DNA from: Silanimonas sp044377035
GTDB taxonomy: Bacteria; Pseudomonadota; Gammaproteobacteria; Xanthomonadales; Xanthomonadaceae
Direction: 5' to 3'
Length of the DNA stretch: 64,000 nucleotides
NCBI RefSeq assembly: GCF_044377035.1
Contig: NZ_JBILJW010000011.1
Span: 1-64,000, forward strand
In this document: one piece after another, positions 53,757-61,347 of the stretch
Position numbering within the stretch: the first letter of the stretch is position 1
Layout of the letters: the number at the start of each line of letters is the position of its first letter
Made by a program: the position numbers and the translations under genes
The notes under the pieces: model-generated
What the model was told of the DNA's origin: nothing
Databases searched by the model: none
Seen by the model: only the letters and a program-made list of their open reading frames with translations

Positions 53757-54887
53757 TCAGGCCTCGGGCGAGCGCAGGCGCGCCAGCAGGGTGGCGACGG
53801 TGAAGAGCATCAACACGGCCACCAGCAGGTGGGCGGTCGCCACGTACAGCGGCAGGCCCATCACCACGTTGGCGATGCCCAAGGCCACCTGCGCGCACAG
53901 CAGCACGAGCAAGGAGATGCCGGAGGTGCGGAAGCCGGGCGCGAACGCCAACCGGAAGCCGAGGAACAGGAAGTACGCACTCACCACCGCGGCCCCGATG
54001 CGGTGCGCGATCTGGATGGCGGCGCGCGCCGAGGCGTCGAGCACGCCGCCTTCGTAGTCCACGCCAATGCCACGCCAGAGCACGAAGCCTTCGGCGAAGT
54101 CGGTCGACGGCCACCAGGCACCCTTGCACTTCGGGAAGTCGAGGCCGCAGGCCAGCGCCGCGTAGTTCGAGGCCACCCAGCCGCCCAAGGCGATCTGCAC
54201 GGCGAGTAGGGCGAGCCCGATCCACAGCAGCCCGCGAAGGCGCGGCGCATCGACATGCACGCGGCTCGCATTGGGCGTCGTCCACCACGCCAGCACGGTC
54301 AGCAGGGAGAACGTGGCGAGGCCGCCCATCAGGTGGCTCATCACGATGACCGGCTTCACCAGCCACACCACCGTCCACATGCCGAGCAGGGCCTGGAAGG
54401 TGACGAGCATCAGCAGGCCCACCGACAGACGGCTCACGCCATCGGCCCATCGGACGATGCCGGAGAGCCACACCACCTGGCCCGCCGCGGCGAGGCCGAG
54501 CGCGAGCACGTGGTCCACTTTCATGTAGGCGAAGATCGCCGCCACCACCAGCGCCGCGCCGATGCCTACGGTGGCGACACCCTGCGGCTTGCGACGCACG
54601 GCCAGCAGCGCGAGCACCAGGACGAGCGTGCCCAGCGTCGCCGCCATGTGGCGATGCACCTGTTCCCAGACCGCCTTGCTCACCTCGACCGCGCGCTCGA
54701 AGTTGGCATTGGCGTGGGCGATGTCGGCTTCGGTCGTCGGCCAAGTCACCTTGCCGTAGCAGGTCGGCCAGTCCGGGCAGCTCAGGCCGGCATTGTTCAA
54801 ACGCGTGAAGCCGCCGAGGAAGATCACGCCGAAAGCGAGGATCACCGCGACCCAGGCGATGCGGTGGAAGTGCCTCACGGGGATCAT
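53757..54887 (-). CDS. ctaA: heme A synthase
   Basis: A COX15/CtaA-type membrane oxygenase turning heme O into heme A. The 376-residue protein has eight helices. It has FLGGFTRLNNAGLSCPDWP, the His in VHRHMAATLG, and paired His in IVMSHLMGGLA and IQIAHRIGAAV. Its ATG overlaps the stop of the SCO-like gene (ATGA). Only a pair of loop cysteines (CGLDFPKCKG) and the one in GLSCPDWPTC are seen, as in the proteobacterial class. Confidence 0.94.
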   Translation of the reverse strand: MIPVRHFHRIAWVAVILAFGVIFLGGFTRLNNAGLSCPDWPTCYGKVTWPTTEADIAHANANFERAVEVSKAVWEQVHRHMAATLGTLVLVLALLAVRRKPQGVATVGIGAALVVAAIFAYMKVDHVLALGLAAAGQVVWLSGIVRWADGVSRLSVGLLMLVTFQALLGMWTVVWLVKPVIVMSHLMGGLATFSLLTVLAWWTTPNASRVHVDAPRLRGLLWIGLALLAVQIALGGWVASNYAALACGLDFPKCKGAWWPSTDFAEGFVLWRGIGVDYEGGVLDASARAAIQIAHRIGAAVVSAYFLFLGFRLAFAPGFRTSGISLLVLLCAQVALGIANVVMGLPLYVATAHLLVAVLMLFTVATLLARLRSPEA

Positions 54888-55441
54888 TCGGTCACCTTGA
54901 GGAGGCGCGCGAGGTCCTTGCGCAGGCCGGTCGGGTCGAAGCCGGGCGCATACCGCATCACGAGGAAGCCATTGGGATCGATCAGGTACACCGCGAGGCT
55001 GCCATCCACGTGCGAGGACGGCAGTTTGGCACGGAGCGCCGGCGACGACGCCATCGGCAGGAACGCGCGGTATTCCGGGGCCTGGGCCGGCACGTCGCCG
55101 AACCAAAGCACTTGAACGCGGTCGGCGTGGCGGCCTTCCGAAATCCACACGCGATAGAGCGAGTCGCTCAGGCGCAGGCAGGGCTCACCGCAGTCGGCGG
55201 GGGGCAGCACCACGACGCGCCACAGGCGCTTGTCGCCGTCCCACTCCGGATAGGTGCTGCCATCCGCGCGGTTCAGGCCCAGCGTTCCGAGTTCGATGGG
55301 CGCGGCCAGCAGCTCGCCGGCGTTGCGCGTCGCGGTCGGGCGCCAGCCCGAATAGATCAGGTACAGCGCGATGCCGAACGAGGTGAAGAACAGCGCGACG
55401 ACCAGCAGCAGGGTCGTGCGGGAACGCAGGAGAGTGGTCAT
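54884..55441 (-). CDS. SCO-like copper chaperone / cytochrome oxidase assembly protein
   Basis: A 185-residue protein with one N-terminal membrane helix (TLLLVVALFFTSFGIALYLI) and a periplasmic thioredoxin-like domain. A Cys-x-x-x-Cys pair (DCGEPC) stands where SCO proteins bind copper, and a late conserved-looking His (SSHVDGSLAVYLIDPNG) fits the third ligand. The rest of the SCO signature is weak, so it is a divergent member. It overlaps surf1 before it and ctaA after it by 4 bases each. Confidence 0.75.
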   Translation of the reverse strand: MTTLLRSRTTLLLVVALFFTSFGIALYLIYSGWRPTATRNAGELLAAPIELGTLGLNRADGSTYPEWDGDKRLWRVVVLPPADCGEPCLRLSDSLYRVWISEGRHADRVQVLWFGDVPAQAPEYRAFLPMASSPALRAKLPSSHVDGSLAVYLIDPNGFLVMRYAPGFDPTGLRKDLARLLKVTE

Positions 55442-56139
55442 GGACGGCGTCGGAACTGGAGAAAGAGGGAGAGCAACAACAGGCCGGCGGCGAAACCGAA
55501 CCACTGCAGCGCGTAGCCACGGTGCTTGTCAGGCGACAGGGTATTCGCCAGCAGGTCGAGGTCGCGTTCGTGGCCGAGCGGGGTGGCGGGATCCAGGCGC
55601 AGCACTGCGCCATCGAGCGCCTCGCCGGCCTCGCGCAGCACCTCGGGTTCAAGGCGGAGCGCCAGCCGGCCACCGTCCGGGAGCGCCGAGGCCGCGGGGC
55701 CGAGCGCCAGGCCCGCCGAGGGCGGCGGCACCAGCAGGCCCTCAAGGCGCATCGGGGTGGGCGGCATCGGCATCTCGTCCGGCACCCGGCGGTCGGCCGG
55801 CAGCGGGCGCCAACCGAGGTCCACCCAGAGGCGCCGGCCATCGTCGAGCCGGAACGCGCGATACACCTGCACACCCACCTGCGGGCCACGGCGCTGGTTG
55901 TCGAGCCGAAGCGCGGGGATCGCCTCGAAGCCCCCCTCGACGGCAACCCACGCGGGCATGGCGGCCAAGGCGTCGGCCAAGGGTTTCGGCTGGCGCTCGG
56001 CGAGCACGCGCGCGCTGTCGCCGAGCAGCGCCTCCTTCTCCGCCGCGCGGCCGGACTGCCAGAGCCCGGCGCGCACGAACGCGAGGCAAAGCCCCAGCGC
56101 GACGACCCACAGCAACGCGCGGCGCAGCGCGGGTTTCAC
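55438..56139 (-). CDS. SURF1-family cytochrome oxidase assembly protein
   Basis: A 233-residue protein with two terminal membrane helices (WVVALGLCLAFVRAGLWQ and GYALQWFGFAAGLLLLSLFL) and a periplasmic domain between. The family patterns GLWQSGRAAEKEALL, VWVDLGW-like RRLWVDLGWRPLPADR and PDKHRGYALQWFGFA are visible. It helps insert heme A into subunit I. First gene of the surf1-ctaB unit; divergent from the DUF2909 gene. Confidence 0.92.
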   Translation of the reverse strand: MKPALRRALLWVVALGLCLAFVRAGLWQSGRAAEKEALLGDSARVLAERQPKPLADALAAMPAWVAVEGGFEAIPALRLDNQRRGPQVGVQVYRAFRLDDGRRLWVDLGWRPLPADRRVPDEMPMPPTPMRLEGLLVPPPSAGLALGPAASALPDGGRLALRLEPEVLREAGEALDGAVLRLDPATPLGHERDLDLLANTLSPDKHRGYALQWFGFAAGLLLLSLFLQFRRRP

Positions 56140-56157
56140 CCGACACTCCCATCGGCC

Positions 56158-56170
56158 GCGGATAATCCGC
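56158..56170. promoter_or_regulatory. palindrome in the surf1/DUF2909 divergent gap
   Basis: GCGGAT-A-ATCCGC is a 6-bp perfect dyad in the 57-base gap. It contains GATAAT (56161-56166), a possible -10 for the DUF2909 side. It may be an operator or simply a promoter fragment. Confidence 0.3.
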
Positions 56171-56196
56171 GCACGCCCCGTCTTTCAGGTCCGCCC

Positions 56197-56403
56197 GTGG
56201 AAAAGCTGCTGGTCATCGCGTTTCTCGCCGTCATCGTCTGGAACCTCTTCGCCGCGCTGTTCCACATGGTGTCGAAGCCGCAGGCCGACGGCCGGATGGT
56301 GCGCTCGCTGAGCTGGCGCATCGGCCTGTCGATCGCGCTTCTGGCCATCATGACTGCGGGACACTTCCTGGGGTTCTGGCGTTTCCACGGCATCGGCCAG
56401 TAA
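56197..56403 (+). CDS. DUF2909 twin-transmembrane protein
   Basis: A 68-residue protein with two hydrophobic helices (KLLVIAFLAVIVWNLFAALF and IGLSIALLAIMTAGHFLGF) around a short basic loop (KPQADGRMVR). It is the DUF2909 protein found between cox3 and surf1 in many gammaproteobacterial oxidase loci. It starts with GTG (56197). It is the only plus-strand gene inside this oxidase cluster and ends at the shared terminator 56428-56453. Its exact role is unknown. Confidence 0.82.
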   Translation: MEKLLVIAFLAVIVWNLFAALFHMVSKPQADGRMVRSLSWRIGLSIALLAIMTAGHFLGFWRFHGIGQ

Positions 56404-56427
56404 GCGCCATCAGATCCCCTGAATGCG

Positions 56428-56453
56428 ACAAGGCCGGCGCGAGCCGGCCTTGT
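56428..56453. terminator. bidirectional terminator between DUF2909 and ctaE
   Basis: A perfect 11-bp stem ACAAGGCCGGC/GCCGGCCTTGT with a GCGA loop, 24 bases after the DUF2909 stop and 22 bases past the ctaE stop on the other strand. It serves both convergent units. Confidence 0.8.
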
Positions 56454-56475
56454 GCATTTCCGCCGGATGGCGGGA

Positions 56476-57351
56476 TCAGAGCACGTAGACGAACAGGAAC
56501 AGGCCGAGCCACACGACGTCGACGAAGTGCCAGTACCACGCGACCGCCTCGAAGCCGAAGTGCTTCTCGGCGGTGAAGTGGCCCTTCAGCACGCGGAACC
56601 ACACCACCAGCAGCATGACCGTGCCGAGGAACACGTGCAGGCCGTGGAAGCCCGTCAGCATGTAGAACGTGGCCCCGTAGATGCCCGAGCTGATGCGAAG
56701 GTTCAGGTCGCCCCAAGCGTGGATGTACTCGTAGGCCTGCACGCCGAAGAAGCAGAAGCCCAGCAGGATCGTCGCACCGAGCCAGGTGAGAACCTTGCTG
56801 CGCTGGCCGACCACCATGGCGTGGTGGGCGATGGTCAGCGTCAGGCCCGAGGTGAGCAGGATGACGGTGTTGATCAGCGGCAGGCCGAACGCCGGAAGCG
56901 TCTCGAAGGCGCCACCAATGGCCTCCGGGCCGTTGGCCGGCCATCCGGCGACGTAGCCGTTCCAGAGGAATTCGTTGGCGAGGCCGCCGTGGCCTTCACC
57001 GGAGATCCACGGCAACGCGAAGGTCCGGACATAGAACAACGCGCCAAAGAACGCCGCGAAGAACATCACCTCGGAGAAGATGAACCAGATCATCCCCTGC
57101 CGGAACGAAATGTCGACCTGGCCGTTGTAGTTGCCGCCCTCCGACTCGCGGATCACGTCGCCGAACCAGCCGAACAGCGTGTAGATCATCATCGCGATGC
57201 CGGCCATGAAGATCCAGAACGACGTGTCGCTGCCGTTGAACCAGTTGATCAGGCCGATCATCAGCACGAACAGCGAGATCGAGCCGACGAACGGCCACTT
57301 GCTGTGGTGCGGGACGAAATAGACGTCGGCATCGTGGTGGGCGGTGGCCAT
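56476..57351 (-). CDS. ctaE: cytochrome c oxidase subunit III
   Basis: A 291-residue membrane subunit of the aa3-type oxidase. The seven helices are preceded by HSKWPFVGSISLFVLMIGL. Typical patterns are FIFSEVMFFAAFFGALFY, with the conserved Glu, and GFHGLHVFLGTVMLLVVW and WHFVDVVWLGLFLFVYVL at the C-terminus. It is last gene of the DUF2244-ctaC-ctaD-small-ctaG-ctaE unit, closed by the terminator at 56428-56453. Confidence 0.96.
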   Translation of the reverse strand: MATAHHDADVYFVPHHSKWPFVGSISLFVLMIGLINWFNGSDTSFWIFMAGIAMMIYTLFGWFGDVIRESEGGNYNGQVDISFRQGMIWFIFSEVMFFAAFFGALFYVRTFALPWISGEGHGGLANEFLWNGYVAGWPANGPEAIGGAFETLPAFGLPLINTVILLTSGLTLTIAHHAMVVGQRSKVLTWLGATILLGFCFFGVQAYEYIHAWGDLNLRISSGIYGATFYMLTGFHGLHVFLGTVMLLVVWFRVLKGHFTAEKHFGFEAVAWYWHFVDVVWLGLFLFVYVL

Positions 57352-57384
57352 GGAAACCCCTAGCGGTGCAGCGGTGGAATGGTG

Positions 57385-57972
57385 TCAGCGTGGCGCGAAG
57401 ACCGGGGCCGACGCAACCGCGGGCACCGGGCCGGCGGCGGCGCGGGCGGTGGCCGCGTCGTTCTTGAAGAAGGTGTAGGACAGGGTGATCGTCTTGACCT
57501 CGGCGGGCAGGGCCGGGTCGACGATGAAGCGGACCGGCATGGTCTTGCTCTCGCCAGCCATCAGGAGTTGCTCGGTGAAGCAGAAGCACTCGGTCTTGAC
57601 GAAGTAGCCGGCCGCGACGACCGGCGCCACGGACGGGGCGGCATTGCCGACCACCGGCATGGCGTCGCGGTTGCCCGCGACATAGCTCATCTCGTAAGCC
57701 TGGCCGGGCACGACGTCCATGGTCAGCACTTCCGGCTGGAAGCTCCACGGCAGCTTGGAGTTCACCGTGCCATCGAACTCGATGCGCACCGTGCGGTTCG
57801 GATCGACCTGCATCCCGACGACGCGGTGCTCTCCGGCCGCGGTGTCTTCGAGCTTGATGCCGAAGACCTTCTCGCAGGCGATCTCGTACAGCGGCACCAG
57901 CGCGAACGCGGCGACGAAGCAGCCCGCGGAGACGAGGGCGATGGTGCGGGCGGTGGCGGCGTTCGAGCTCAT
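57385..57972 (-). CDS. ctaG: cytochrome c oxidase assembly protein CtaG/Cox11
   Basis: It delivers copper to the CuB site of subunit I. The 195-residue protein has an N-terminal anchor (IALVSAGCFVAAFALVPLY) with the conserved YEIACEKVFG after it. The periplasmic Ig-like domain carries the copper-binding KTECFCFTEQ and the family FIVDP. It starts at the ATG at 57972, overlapping the stop of the 45-residue gene upstream (ATGA). Confidence 0.94.
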   Translation of the reverse strand: MSSNAATARTIALVSAGCFVAAFALVPLYEIACEKVFGIKLEDTAAGEHRVVGMQVDPNRTVRIEFDGTVNSKLPWSFQPEVLTMDVVPGQAYEMSYVAGNRDAMPVVGNAAPSVAPVVAAGYFVKTECFCFTEQLLMAGESKTMPVRFIVDPALPAEVKTITLSYTFFKNDAATARAAAGPVPAVASAPVFAPR

Positions 57973-58106
57973 GCGTTGGCCTCGGCCACGACCATGAACA
58001 TCGCATAGACGTAGAGCGCCGCCGCAACCCCGCCGAGCAGCCACGCCGTGCGCCGCACCGAGGTGCGGCGGGCCGGGGTGTCGTTGGGGTCGCGAGGGGC
58101 GTCCAC
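57969..58106 (-). CDS. 45-residue single-span cytochrome oxidase small assembly protein
   Basis: The translation from GTG (58106) gives DAPRDPNDTPARRTSVRRTA, then one helix (WLLGGVAAALYVYAMFMVVA) and EANA. The stop overlaps the ctaG ATG and the gene begins 18 bases after ctaD. Small proteins of this size and form occupy the ctaD-ctaG gap in other proteobacteria and are annotated as small oxidase assembly proteins. A basic stretch before the helix predicts N-in orientation. It is below the usual ORF length cut-off. Confidence 0.72.
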   Translation of the reverse strand: MDAPRDPNDTPARRTSVRRTAWLLGGVAAALYVYAMFMVVAEANA

Positions 58107-58124
58107 GTCAGTCGCTCGTCAGGC

Positions 58125-59753
58125 TCAGTGCGCGACGTCGCCGTGCGACAGGTCTTCGTCGCGGATGACCGGCGGCTTGGTGAAGGTGTGATGCGGGGCC
58201 GGCGACGGCACCGTCCACTCGAGGCCACGGGCACCTTCCCACGAGCGCGCCTCGGCCTTGACGCCGCCGCGGGCGCACTTCCAGACGATGTAGACGAACA
58301 GCAGCTGCATGAAGCCGAAGCCGAAGCCGCCGACCGACGACCACATGTTGAAGTCGGCGAAGGCCACGTTGTAGTCCGGGATGCGGCGCGGCATGCCGGC
58401 GAGGCCGAGGAAGTGCTGCGGGAAGAACAGCAGGTTCACGAAGATCGTGCTGCCCCAGAAATGCCACTTGCCCAGCGTCTCGTTGTACATGTAGCCGGTC
58501 CACTTCGGCAGCCAGTAGTACACGCCGGCCATGATGCCGAACACGGCGCCGGTCACCAGCACGTAGTGGAAGTGGGCCACCACGAAGTAGGTGTCGTGGT
58601 ACTGGTAGTCGGCCGGCACCATCGCGAGCATCAGGCCCGAGAAGCCGCCGATGGTGAACATCACCACGAAGCCCAGAGCGAACAGCATCGGGGTCTCAAA
58701 GGTCATCGAGCCGCGCCACATCGTGGTGACCCAGTTGAAGACCTTCACGCCCGTCGGGATGGCGATCAGCATCGTGGCGTACATGAAGTACAGCTCGGCG
58801 CCGAGCGGCATGCCGACCGTGAACATGTGGTGCGCCCAGACGATGAACGACAGGAAGGCGATCGAGGCCGTGGCGTACACCATCGCCTGGTAGCCGAACA
58901 GCGGCTTGCGGGCGAAGGTCGGAATGATCTCCGACACGATGCCGAAGGCCGGCAGGATCATGATGTAGACCTCGGGGTGCCCGAAGAACCAGAACACGTG
59001 CTGGTACAGGACCGGGTCACCGCCGCCGGCGGCATTGAAGAACGAGGTGCCGAAGAACTTGTCGGTGAGCAGCATCGTCACCGCACCGGCGAGCACCGGC
59101 ATCACCGCGATCAGCAGGAACGCCGTGATCAGCCAGGTCCAGACGAAGATCGGCATCTTCAGCAGGTCCATGCCCGGGGCGCGCATGTTGAGGATCGTGG
59201 CGATGATGTTGATCGCGCCCATGATCGAGCTGATGCCCATCAGGTGGATCGCGAAGATCGTGAACGCCACGTTCGAACCGCCCTGCAGCGACAGCGGCGG
59301 GTAGAGCGTCCAGCCGCCGGCCGGACTGCCCGAACCGATGCCGAAGGCCTGCAGCGCGAGCGGCATCAGCAGCAGCGCGAAGGCGAACGGCATGATCCAG
59401 AAGGACCAGTTGTTCATGCGCGGCAGCGCCATGTCGGGCGCGCCGACCATGAGCGGGATCATCCAGTTGGCGAGGCCGACGAAGGCCGGCATCACCGCAC
59501 CGAAGATCATGACCAGCGCGTGCATCGTGGTCATCTGGTTGAAGAACGACGGGTCGACCAGCTGGAGGCCCGGCTGGAAGAGCTCGGCGCGGATGACGAG
59601 CGCCATCGAGCCACCGACCAGGAACATGACCAGCGAGAAGACCAGGTACAGCGTGCCGATGTCCTTGTGGTTCGTGGACATGAACCAGCGCTGGAAGAAG
59701 CTCTGCTGGTGGCCGTGGTCGTCGTGGTGCGTATCAGCGTGCGTGTTTGCCAT
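58125..59753 (-). CDS. ctaD: cytochrome c oxidase subunit I
   Basis: A 542-residue catalytic subunit with twelve helices. Heme a and a3/CuB ligands are visible: MTTMHALVMIFGAVMP, WFFGHPEVYIMILPAFG (with the cross-linked His-Tyr pair), WAHHMFTVGM and YFVVAHFHYVLVTG. The His-rich N-terminus (HADTHHDDHGHQ) is not part of the active site. I begin at the ATG at 59753, 17 bases after ctaC. The longer frame upstream overlaps ctaC. Confidence 0.97.
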   Translation of the reverse strand: MANTHADTHHDDHGHQQSFFQRWFMSTNHKDIGTLYLVFSLVMFLVGGSMALVIRAELFQPGLQLVDPSFFNQMTTMHALVMIFGAVMPAFVGLANWMIPLMVGAPDMALPRMNNWSFWIMPFAFALLLMPLALQAFGIGSGSPAGGWTLYPPLSLQGGSNVAFTIFAIHLMGISSIMGAINIIATILNMRAPGMDLLKMPIFVWTWLITAFLLIAVMPVLAGAVTMLLTDKFFGTSFFNAAGGGDPVLYQHVFWFFGHPEVYIMILPAFGIVSEIIPTFARKPLFGYQAMVYATASIAFLSFIVWAHHMFTVGMPLGAELYFMYATMLIAIPTGVKVFNWVTTMWRGSMTFETPMLFALGFVVMFTIGGFSGLMLAMVPADYQYHDTYFVVAHFHYVLVTGAVFGIMAGVYYWLPKWTGYMYNETLGKWHFWGSTIFVNLLFFPQHFLGLAGMPRRIPDYNVAFADFNMWSSVGGFGFGFMQLLFVYIVWKCARGGVKAEARSWEGARGLEWTVPSPAPHHTFTKPPVIRDEDLSHGDVAH

Positions 59754-59770
59754 GGCGGAATCTCTCTGGC

Positions 59771-60637
59771 TCAACCCTGCGGGCCGGCGGCGGCCGGAAC
59801 GGCGGAAGCGGTGCGGGCGGTCTCGTCGTTCGCCGACTTCATCGCGGCGAGGCGGGCCTGGAACTCGGCCTTCGGCACGGCCTCGACCACGATCGGCATG
59901 AAGCCATGGTCCTTGCCGCACAGTTCGGCGCACTGGCCGCGGTAGATGCCCGGCTCGCGGATCTCGGTCCACTGCTCGTTGACGATGCCGGGGATGGCAT
60001 CGCTCTTCCAGCCGAGGGCCGGGACCCACCAGGCGTGGATCACGTCGTCAGCCGTCAGGATGAAGCGGATCTTGGTGTCGGTCGGCAGCACGAGGCGGTT
60101 GTCGACCTCGAGCAGGTAGTTCGGGTTGTTCGAATCCACCACCACGCCGCTCTGGCGGAGGCGGTCCGACTCACGGTCGAGGCGGCTGGTGAAGGTCACG
60201 CCCTCGCCCACGTACTCGTAGGTCCAGAGCCACTGCTGGCCAACGATCTTCACCGTCATCTCGTGGTCCTTCGTGTCGTAGGCCTCGATGACCTTGACGG
60301 TCGCCGGGTAGGCCATGACCACGAGGATCAGGGTCGGGATGGCCGTCCAGACGATCTCGAGCTTCGTGCTGTGCACGAAGGTCTTGTCCGGCACCGCGCC
60401 CTTCGACTTGCGGAACTTGACGATCGAGTAGGCCATCGCGCCGAACACGACGATGCCGATCACCACGCAGATGACCAGCATGATCATGTGCATGTCGTAG
60501 GCGCGCTCGGCGGTGGCCGTGACGCCCGGCGTCATGTTCAGTTGCCACGGTTCCGCCTTCTCGGCGGCCCAGGCGAACGTGGCGCTCAGGCTGGCCAGGA
60601 GGCCGGCGATCGCGTGTTGGGGTCGGAACTTCTTCAT
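59771..60637 (-). CDS. ctaC: cytochrome c oxidase subunit II
   Basis: A 288-residue protein. The signal peptide (AIAGLLASLSATFAWA) is followed by two helices (HMIMLVICVVIGIVVFGAMA and LEIVWTAIPTLILVVMAYPA). The CuA cupredoxin domain contains DDVIHAWWVP and the ligands in GQCAELCGKDHGFMPIVV. The aromatic electron-entry patch is QQWLWTYEYVG. No fused cytochrome c domain is present, so it is the plain aa3 type. Confidence 0.97.
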   Translation of the reverse strand: MKKFRPQHAIAGLLASLSATFAWAAEKAEPWQLNMTPGVTATAERAYDMHMIMLVICVVIGIVVFGAMAYSIVKFRKSKGAVPDKTFVHSTKLEIVWTAIPTLILVVMAYPATVKVIEAYDTKDHEMTVKIVGQQWLWTYEYVGEGVTFTSRLDRESDRLRQSGVVVDSNNPNYLLEVDNRLVLPTDTKIRFILTADDVIHAWWVPALGWKSDAIPGIVNEQWTEIREPGIYRGQCAELCGKDHGFMPIVVEAVPKAEFQARLAAMKSANDETARTASAVPAAAGPQG

Positions 60638-60652
60638 GCCGATGACCTCACC

Positions 60653-61153
60653 TCAATGTTCGTTGGCCGGCGCACGGCCCGAGGCCGCCGCCAACATCCA
60701 TCGCAGCCGCTCCGCGAGCTCACTGCGCTCGCCGGGCGGCAGGAAACTGCCGATCTCCACCTCGCGCCCCTGCGAACCCAGCCGCAGGTGGTCCGGCGCG
60801 TCACGCACGCCCTCCGTGCGCAGTCGCACCCAGTAGGGATGCGCCTGGAACACGGCGGCGTCATCGGGCGAACGGCGCACTTCAAGCCGCTGTTCTCCCA
60901 CGACGATCCGCTCGTAGCGGTCGCCCGATTGCCACACCCCGCGCAGCGCCACGGCCACGATCACCAGATCGAGCAGCGCGAACCACGGTGCGTAGGCGTT
61001 GCCCAGAGCGAATCCGTAGCCCGACACCGCCGCGACCGGCACCGAAATGAGTCCGAAGAGAACGAAAAACTGCCGCGACGTCAGGATGCGGCGAGGGCGC
61101 AGCAAAAGCTGCGCCTCGGAGCCGGGAACCGACGGCGGCAGTTCATCGATCAC
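60653..61153 (-). CDS. DUF2244 membrane protein ahead of ctaC
   Basis: A 166-residue protein with two helices (SRQFFVLFGLISVPVAAVSG and WFALLDLVIVAVALRG) followed by a soluble C-terminal domain (VVGEQRLEVRR, YWVRLRTEG, EIGSFLPPGER) typical of DUF2244. I use the GTG at 61153; the frame is open to 61315, but the extra sequence looks non-coding, and the Shine-Dalgarno for 61153 is weak. It is first of the oxidase structural unit, 15 bases before ctaC. Confidence 0.82.
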   Translation of the reverse strand: MIDELPPSVPGSEAQLLLRPRRILTSRQFFVLFGLISVPVAAVSGYGFALGNAYAPWFALLDLVIVAVALRGVWQSGDRYERIVVGEQRLEVRRSPDDAAVFQAHPYWVRLRTEGVRDAPDHLRLGSQGREVEIGSFLPPGERSELAERLRWMLAAASGRAPANEH

Positions 61154-61347
61154 GTGGGACGCGAACCGGACCTGCGACAAGGTGACGCAGTTTACGGCCC
61201 GGCCGTCGGGGGGGGCAAGCAAAGCCCTGTGAGTGAAGGCCCCGGGAGGCGGCACCGCGGGAATTTCCCGAGTCAAACAGCAGGGGGTTACGGGGGTTCG
61301 GGGCGGCGGGCACACTTCCGCCTTTCCTCGCCGCTGCCGGTCACCGC

